Below the pieces are notes generated by a model. It did not search any database, was not told the DNA's origin, and worked only from the letters and a program-made list of their open reading frames with translations. Below are positions 57,546-64,000 of a stretch of DNA of 64,000 nucleotides, in pieces. A program made the position numbers and the translations under genes. Position 1 is the first letter of the stretch. The number at the start of each line of letters is the position of its first letter. Source of the stretch: Lineus longissimus (lineage: Eukaryota; Nemertea; Pilidiophora; Heteronemertea; Lineidae); NCBI RefSeq assembly GCF_910592395.1, contig NC_088321.1, positions 16,244,001 to 16,308,000 of the forward strand, read 5' to 3'.

Positions 57546-60200
57546 CTAGCCGACCCGACGTCCGCACAACTCCAAGGAAGCGAAGACCAGGCTGAGGAGG
57601 TAGCAGATGAAGTTGATGACACAGAAAACCTGAAATGAGGAACAACAAATGAGCAGACGGCTCTTAATTGAACAATGAGTACCTCTTTGTTGAGCAGACA
57701 TTTCTCTGTTGAGCAGGCGACTCTGTTGAACAGAACAAATGAGCAGACGACACCTAACTAAACAATGAGTACCTCTTTGTTGAGCAGACATTTCTCTGTT
57801 GAGCAGGTGACTCTGTTGACCAGATGAGTATTGGTTGAGCAGATGAATGAATGCTGAGCAGATAACTCTTCATTGAGCGGAGGACTGTTGATTCGACTCA
57901 TTGTTAAGTCAATGACTTGGCTTATCACATTTCATTGAGCAGATGACTCTGTTGAGAAGACTCCTCTTTGTTGAGTCGATGACTGTTCAAGCATCGACCA
58001 AGCTGCAACTTGACCAAGTTCCAGCAGTCGTCACTTACCGCTAATGCTATCATGTAGTCGTACCTCCCCGCCCACACGCACGCCATTATAAAGGCTACGA
58101 AATAAAACAAGACTGCGAGGGCGTTATGGACGGCATCCTAAAACAAAAAAACATGCAATTTAAAGCTGACCTGAACAAGAATTGTCAAAAAGACTGGACT
58201 GTGAGTTAGGAACGGAGGGGGAAGCAGCAGCTGCTGTAGTCCAAGCTGCCCCATATCATTGTCGGGACTTTACAATCAGTCCTGAACCAGTTTTACCAAA
58301 CAAGAACAGAGAGAGTAGCTGGCCTATCAGTTAAAAATCTCAATGGCTTAAATCTGAACTGTCTAATCTCGGTCCCAAATCTTGAGCCAGATTTGTCTGG
58401 AGTTCAGATCAGAAACAAGAGAGAAACTGAACTGGAGGAAAGAAAAACCTTAAAGCTGAACTTACAATAATGGTCCACACTCTTTTCCCGCCACATTTTA
58501 CCGGAGCGCGGAACAGGAAGAGCAAGAAGAGAATTAGCGTTAATAGGAAGAAGATGATAGTCGTTGCTAGGATGAAATCGTGACTGGAGGCGCACGCTTC
58601 GCGGTCCTCGTATGAGTAGCGACGTCTGTAGGAGCAGGCCCAACGGATGGCTGTTAGGGTCAGGGCAACGATGTTGAAAATCTGAAAAAGAGAATGGAAA
58701 TCCATCCATTTAGTTCCGAACCCTTACGAAAAGGTAAAATATGAGTTTCCTATTGTCTGATTGTATGGTGAAGGACTAAAGGAATATGGTTCTCCTCACA
58801 CTGACGTCAGAGAGCAAACTGCCCGGCGCATAACAGAGTACCCCCCCCCCCCCCAGACAATGTCTGAGATTGGACAATCTCCTAATGAAAGGAAAGCAGG
58901 GGATGGGATTAAACTTCACATCACAAGGCCACTGACACACCCTGTCGCACCCTGTCGCATCCTGTCGCACCCTGAAACACAATTCTGCATTATACACTCG
59001 GAAAACGTAGGCCTACTTCCCTTGCATTGGAAGGGCGGCTAAGGTGGCATCACTTTTATAGAGACACAGGCTAGGAGCCCCTTTAACTGGGGTGTTCGAA
59101 CCTGGTGCCTCCTGAGACGCATCATCGACATTGCTCCGCTTCCAGACAACGCGCGGAGGCAATACCGCTGGAAGTTTAGTATTCCCGAGACGGTCCCCAC
59201 CGGAACTGTTTATCCCCAGGGTTGGAAGTTTCTACAGCAGCAAGAAAAAGAAATCTAATAACGCATTCACCTGTACCTTGCATGTGGCAGGTAGAAGCTG
59301 GATAGAATGTGCCCGGTACAATCCTACAGTAACTTTATTATGAGCGCGTTCCGGGGATATTATGGGAAACTATAGTTTCGGGAAACTCAAGTTTCTCAAA
59401 CAGGTGTAGAAGCTAGAAATGTCCTTGGATAGAAAGTCTGAAAACAAATGATTAAACGATAGGAATTTTAATCAATGAGCTATTGTCCTATGGAACCAGT
59501 TACCATTCTCCGTCAGAATACAACAGGGGCAGATATCTTTTTTGCAGGGGACATTTGCTACTTCTACACCGGCCTCCGGGGGCAGAACAAACAAAGTTCG
59601 CAGCTGATAAACCATGAATAAATTATTGTAATGTACAATTCCTAATTACAAGGCATGTCTTACGCGGGGGGGGGGGGGCTATATCCACTTTCACGCCGGC
59701 TTGTCTCGTCGTACGGGAGAAGGGCAGGTACAAGCAGGGGCTGATGTTTGCTTCAGCGGCCCTGCAGACAACCCTTTGTGTCCAGGGCCGGTGAAGCAAA
59801 CATCAGCCCCTGATTTAATTCCTCAGGTTGTGTTCTCCCCATAATAGGGAGTTTTCGCAAAGTCCCCGAAACGTCCACGTCAACGACTATCCATGTGAGA
59901 TTCCACGTTGGCGTTTTGGGGATTTATTTGAGGCAAAGACGCTAAAATGTCCCCAGGAAAAAGTGTCCTTCCCTATTGCACGGTAGCTGGATAAAGGTCG
60001 GGTTTTATCAAGACCGGTGACCTTCAATAATCCAAGGTTCAAAGCGCATGATAGAATCATTTTTACCTGCGCCCCCCCCCCCCCCCTTATTTGAGGCAAA
60101 GTCATGACATAACCCAACTTACCGTCTCAAAGATCTTCAAAACTCCATTCGGGAGCATAAAACCCGTATCCACGGTTACCGTATCTTCGCCTCTTCCCAT
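57546..60200 (-). CDS. MARVEL-domain four-TM protein, complete (4 coding exons)
   Basis: Exons at 60123-60200, 58466-58681, 58039-58137 and 57546-57629, all phase 0, give a 158-residue protein starting MGRGEDTVTVDTGFMLPNGV. Four hydrophobic segments can be seen: IVALTLTAI region, FILATTIIFFLLTLILFLLF, ALAVLFYFVAFIMACVWAG, and VFCVINFICYLLSLVF. A charged, Cys-containing loop (SYRRRYSYEDREAC) lies between TM1 and TM2. Layout, size and the LPNGVLK entry before TM1 fit the MARVEL family (MAL/plasmolipin/CMTM type), tetraspan proteins of vesicle traffic and apical membranes. Specific paralogue unknown. The intron before the last exon holds a 90-bp tandem duplication. Confidence 0.85.
57640..57990. 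repeat. tandem duplication of TGAGCAGA-rich sequence in MARVEL intron
   Basis: A 90-bp unit (AAATGAGCAGACG ... TTTGTTGAGCAGACATTTCT ... GCGACTCTGTTGA) is present twice at 57648-57828. Decaying TTGAGCAGATGA phrases, basic period about 13-20 bp, continue to 57990. Confidence 0.85.
58936..58977. repeat. short 11-bp tandem repeat
   Basis: About four copies of CACCCTGTCGC with small changes, in the intron between the second and first coding exons of the minus-strand MARVEL gene. A run of 13 C lies nearby at about 58842-58854. Confidence 0.8.
59735..59812. repeat. near-perfect 30-bp inverted repeat (78-nt hairpin)
   Basis: Arm 59735-59764 (CAGGGGCTGATGTTTGCTTC and on to GCGGCCCTG) pairs with 59783-59812 at 29 of 30 positions, with an 18-nt loop. 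It lies in the first intron of the minus-strand MARVEL gene, with no target duplication at its edges. Could be a precursor of a small RNA, a hairpin siRNA source, or a tiny foldback element. Confidence 0.9.
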
Positions 60201-62045
60201 TTTTAAGATTAAAAGTCGTCCAAAACTGCGGAAAAGCAAAAATTTCCAATTTATCTGATCTTCTCAGATCTACCTTTTTGAATCCACGCCCTGAGTTGAG
60301 CACAATGCTGGCCTTGAGAGGATATATGCTAGCTAGCTAAATGTATATGCTACAAGCCTTGCTACAAGAGTAGGCGAGTCTAAGTGAGGAAGGCGTATGT
60401 TGCGGGGAAGTCTCAGTTGCGGCTAGAAACAGGTAAAAACAAGATAGCGCTACAGATCTTAACACCTTCAGCGCCGAACCACGTAGATCTCCGTGGCCCA
60501 AATCCCCCCTCTTTGAGCTGGTGATCGGAGTCTCATGGACTTCATGAAAGAACTACGCCATCGCCATCTTCAGGGCAAGGTAGGAACTGAAGAGAACAAA
60601 CGGTCTTTTCAGTTCCTACCGTGTCCTGAAGATGGCGATGGCGTAGTTCAGAACTAGAACTACGCCATCGCCATCTTCAGGACACGTTAGGAACTGAAAA
60701 GACCGTTTGTTCTCTTCAGTTCCTACCTTGCCCTGAAGATGGCGATGGCGTAGTTCTTTCATGAAGTCCATGAGACTCCGATTACCAGCTCAAAGGGGGG
60801 GGGGGGATTTGAGCTACGTAGATCTACCTGGTTCGGCGCTGAAGGTGTTAAAGGGAGACTATAGACAAGAGCCTATCGCATCTTCCCCTTAGTTTTGGAT
60901 CCAAGCTCTGGACATTTAGGATTTTGGTGGCCAAATTTGGATTGGAGTCTTAAAGTTGTTCCCCTTCGCTCTATACTGAAACGCATTGTAACGTGGCAAT
61001 TCATTTTCCCGCCAAAATATCGAAGCGTGTCCGGAAAGCGTATACCTTAGCGTAAAAGATTATGAATCTGAGCCTCCCTAATAATTGTCACTTGCTGCAG
61101 AGGGACAGGAGTGTGGACCCCAGGGGAAGTGAACCTTGATGTTCTTCTTCACGTCTTTCACTGACGCACTCGGAATTTATCCAAGAATTTACGGACCTAA
61201 TTAAAATGCCCAATTCAGTTGAAAATGGCTTTCATACAGACTTATCGTCTGCTCAGCCTCGTTCCCAAAATCGAAATCACATACAGTCCGCCAACACTCC
61301 GCCACACTGAAATGACAATACGAATGGCTCCTTGGAACGACTTTGCTTTCACATACGTTCATTCAATGAATGATAGAATTTCTTATTGATATCACATTTT
61401 ATCACATTTCTGCAACTCGACAAAAGGATAGTTTGAACTCGTCGTGGCGTGAGTGACCGCATGGTGTGCTGTGTCGTCGGCAGGCCACACATTCTCAGTT
61501 TTATGTTTCTGAATGGCCTTTCCGCAGAACAAAAATTGCATCTCGTGCGAAAGAAGTCCAAAAACTTGAAAGTGGAGGTGGGGTTGCCCTTGGTCACATC
61601 CTGCAGACATTCAGCTGTAAACTCGGTCATGAGACGTTGCGACATGCTGTGTACATCACCTCTGGGTAGGACATCACGAGAAGACCATCAACAAAACCTT
61701 CCCCAGCTTGTCCTAACGTACACCCATCTCAATTCAAGCTATTGAGGCCGCTCAACCAATCAGTCTCTTTATAAGGTGACAGTCCTTGGTAACCAATAAA
61801 TATTGATTGAGGCCATAAATCTTCGATACCTTCGAGTCATTACAAGACACAAGCCAAGGTAGAAAGTTGCAAACTTTCGACCTTTTCGAGAAAGGCCAAA
61901 TTTGACATCCATAAGGCAGATAAATCCCAAACCGGAGTTAACCAGTTGCGAGATTACATTAGTCCCCAAAAAAGAGTTCGAGTTTGAAGCCGGAAGAATC
62001 CGAAGTTTCTTATCCTTATCTGAACTCGACTTTTCAGAAGATAAA
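60201..62045. other. intergenic region between divergent MARVEL genes
   Basis: 1.8 kb from start codon to start codon; it would hold both 5' ends and promoters. Contains the nested palindrome (60463-60847) and a TTTATAAG box near 61770 on the plus strand. Overlapping 98-codon frames on both strands at 61349-61745 have no domain and are not called. Confidence 0.5.
60463..60847. mobile_element. TTAA-flanked nested palindrome (foldback / piggyBac-like MITE)
   Basis: Flanked by TTAA at 60459-60462 and 60848-60851. Ends CACCTTCAGCGCCGAACCA and its inverse, so the whole 385 bp is one large inverted repeat with arms of about 190 bp. Each half contains a smaller palindrome (60550-60649 and 60657-60756), giving four alternating copies of GAACTACGCCATCGCCATCT. 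TTAA target sites are the mark of piggyBac-type insertion. No transposase. Confidence 0.87.
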
Positions 62046-64000
62046 ATGGCGCGAGGAGACGGAACAGGGAAGGGAGTTAATGTCGATAAAGGCTTCTTGC
62101 TGCCCAATGGAGTCCTGAAAATCATTGAAGTGGTGAGTTAACTGATTGTTATAAATAAGGACAAGTAACCTTTGGTAAAAATCCGACCTCTAAGGGTACT
62201 TTAACACTTGAGGACGATTTTAATTTTCAGATCGTCGACATCATCATCATCATCATCATGATCATCATCATCATCATCATGATACCAGCGTAATGTAGTG
62301 TTAATAATCGGGAAGCAATTAGCCGCATCATCCTTTAAAAGTATGTGAAAGGACCAGTTAGTTTATTGACCACATAATTTGATATAATGTTCAAATTTGT
62401 TTCAACCGCATGGCTGTAGCACAGATGCTATACATCCGTGGCTGTAGATAGTTTTTAAAAAAGCTTCATCCCTGCAACAGGGTGAACGTTCATGGAGAAC
62501 ACGGGTTTGATCTACGCACCACCTATCAGCACAATCATGAACTATTGTGGATGAGAAATGCCCGTTGTCGTGCGCGTCGACAACGCTGTGGACAAACTTT
62601 TAAAGGACGATGCGGCTAATTGCATCCCGAATATCAAACAGAGTTACCCAAGTTACCCAAGTTATCATTTTATGGTTTTATGTATTTTCAGGTTATCAAC
62701 ATCGCCGTAATGGCATGCATCGGCACCGTGTGGGGCGGCGACCTCCAATTCGTCATGGCCATCGCCGTCATCTACTTCTTATGGACGCTGCTGATGTTCT
62801 TTTGTTTTCTCTTCTGCGTCCCAGACATGATTGGCGGGAAAAAACCGTGGAACATTGCTGTGAGTAAACAATGCCTTCAATCTCCAAGCCTCGTCATTGG
62901 TTATGGTTGTCAAGTGACAAACTCCCACAATAAATTCACTGACTCTGCCCGCCCAGATTGGCTTCAGAGCGTACATTTTGCTACGGAGCAAATATGGCTT
63001 GACCTCTCATTGGAGACAGCATGAAGTGTCCGAAGACAGGGATTACGCACCTTTAATCGCTGATGTATTGAGGCAATGTTTGTCAAAATCCTGGCTCCAA
63101 AGAACCATAAATTAATCTGTCGCCATTCAATGCATTTGGACACTTTCCAGCAGGGGAGATTCAGGACTGTTACACTGGAAGCATATCGTTAGCCTAATAG
63201 CATAATTGCCTAAGTCATATTTTGGCCAAAATGTGAAAATTTTATGTCTATGTCACTTTTCTGTGTTATTCAAGCATTGTTTACTTATTTAATGGTTTTA
63301 AAAATGTTGAAACATCTGTTACAAGTTTTTGTTAAAGTTCGAATAAAAATTTCCTAAGCGTTGTCTAAAAAAATGGTTCTTTAATTTTTCTCTAAACCTT
63401 CAAAATCATGAGTTAGGCAATTATGCTATGAGGCTAACGATATCAAACTCTGCTCTGTTTTTTCAGGATCTTGTCCACGATGTTTTGGCAGTGTTTGGTT
63501 ATTTCGTCTGCTTCATCATCGGCTGTGTGTGGGCAGGAAACGCGAGATATCATGTATTTTGGTATTTTTTCTCTAGCAACCTGATTGCCCTTGCAGTAAG
63601 TTTATTATGTGCCTTCTTCTCCCTAGGCCATTATAATTACACTCCGGACGGAGTGGACCGACCTCGTCCCTCAGCATCAGGAAACATATGACAACAACAT
63701 AGATAGCAGGTTTTTATGCCTAATCAGATTCGGCGTTTTTTTCTCCTACCTGATATATCTACAGTCCTAAACTACACAGCAAAGGCGACCAACTCATTAC
63801 TATAAGTCGTCCTGAAATAACCCCCCCCCCCCCCCCCCTCCCCCTCATCGCATTGCCTATAACCTAAAGTAAAGTCATTTCCCAAACCGCCCTGATTATT
63901 CAGGTAGATGTTGATCACGTGTCTTTTAAAGACAGTTGAACACGTGACTTTTCATTTCAGATATTTACTTTCTTGAACCTTGTGGCATATATCATCAGCT
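62046..64000 (+). CDS. MARVEL-domain four-TM protein, 3' truncated by window end
   Basis: Exons at 62046-62132, 62692-62859, 63467-63595 and 63961-64000+, all phase 0 and bounded by AG/GT. It starts MARGDGTGKGVNVDKGFLLP, followed by NGVLKIIEV, TM1 VINIAVMACIGTVW, TM2 FVMAIAVIYFLWTLLMFFCF, TM3 VLAVFGYFVCFIIGCVWAG and the start of TM4, IFTFLNLVAYIIS. LPNGVLKI before TM1, CVWAG closing TM3 and identical exon phases show that it is a paralogue of the minus-strand gene ending at 60200. 141 residues lie in the window. Same family inference (MAL/plasmolipin-like membrane traffic), specific function unknown. Confidence 0.85.
62235..62282. repeat. (ATC)n microsatellite
   Basis: CATCATCATCATCATCATGA repeated with one GATCAT break; in the first intron of the right-hand MARVEL gene. 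Confidence 0.95.
63820..63844. repeat. poly(C) tract
   Basis: A run of about 18 C then CTCCCCCTC in the third intron of the right-hand MARVEL gene. Similar C or G runs of 11 or more occur at about 59668, 60071 and 60797. Confidence 0.95.

Noticed and set aside
61349-61745. 98-codon ORFs on both strands upstream of the right MARVEL gene
   Set aside because: Mutually overlapping, no domain, no splice evidence.
1-64000. tRNA, rRNA or snRNA genes
   Set aside because: None recognised on either strand by eye; a covariance-model scan would be needed to exclude them.

Overview
This is eukaryotic DNA from an invertebrate animal, not a prokaryote. Genes are split by GT-AG introns. Introns are long and full of minisatellites, MITE-like elements and decayed duplications, and there is a 3' fragment of a LINE. 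Overuse of AGGCCT/TAGGCCTA and the gene content would suit a marine invertebrate (echinoderm, hemichordate or lophotrochozoan), but I cannot name the species.

Layout. (1) About 1-50,000, minus strand: the 5' half of an E-protein transcription factor gene (class I bHLH; single-copy relative of vertebrate TCF3/TCF4/TCF12 and fly daughterless). A probable 5' UTR exon lies at 49.9 kb. Seven coding exons (42,058-42,133 down to 7,165-7,220) splice in phase into 173 N-terminal residues, including the AD1 activation motif with LDFS. The AD2 and bHLH exons must lie left of the window. Its introns hold almost every repeat array here: 36/37-bp units (3.0-4.45 kb), an (ACC)n tract beside a splice donor (8.73-8.88 kb), two MITE copies in one intron, 21-bp units (13.8-14.05 kb), 37-bp units (19.9-20.4 kb), 108-bp units (34.5-34.85 kb) and about 2 kb of 65-bp units (42.36-44.41 kb). 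A zero-length recursive splice site candidate sits inside the 21-kb intron. (2) 50,000-57,000, plus strand: a nine-exon gene for a kelch-propeller protein with a basic, nuclear-looking, repeat-containing linker. Its first exon is not resolved. (3) 57,500-64,000: two paralogous MARVEL-domain four-TM protein genes, head to head. The left one (minus) is complete; the right one (plus) runs off the window. A TTAA-flanked nested palindrome lies between them, and a near-perfect 78-nt hairpin lies in an intron of the left one.

Functionally these are three unrelated kinds of gene: a transcription factor, a kelch protein and a membrane-trafficking type MARVEL pair. I see no operon-like cooperation. The most unusual features are regulatory or structural: the recursive splice site, the minisatellite made of nuclear-receptor-type direct repeats beside the first coding E-protein exon, and the nested palindrome. 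All exon calls come from reading splice sites, phase and remembered family sequences by eye; no database search was possible.
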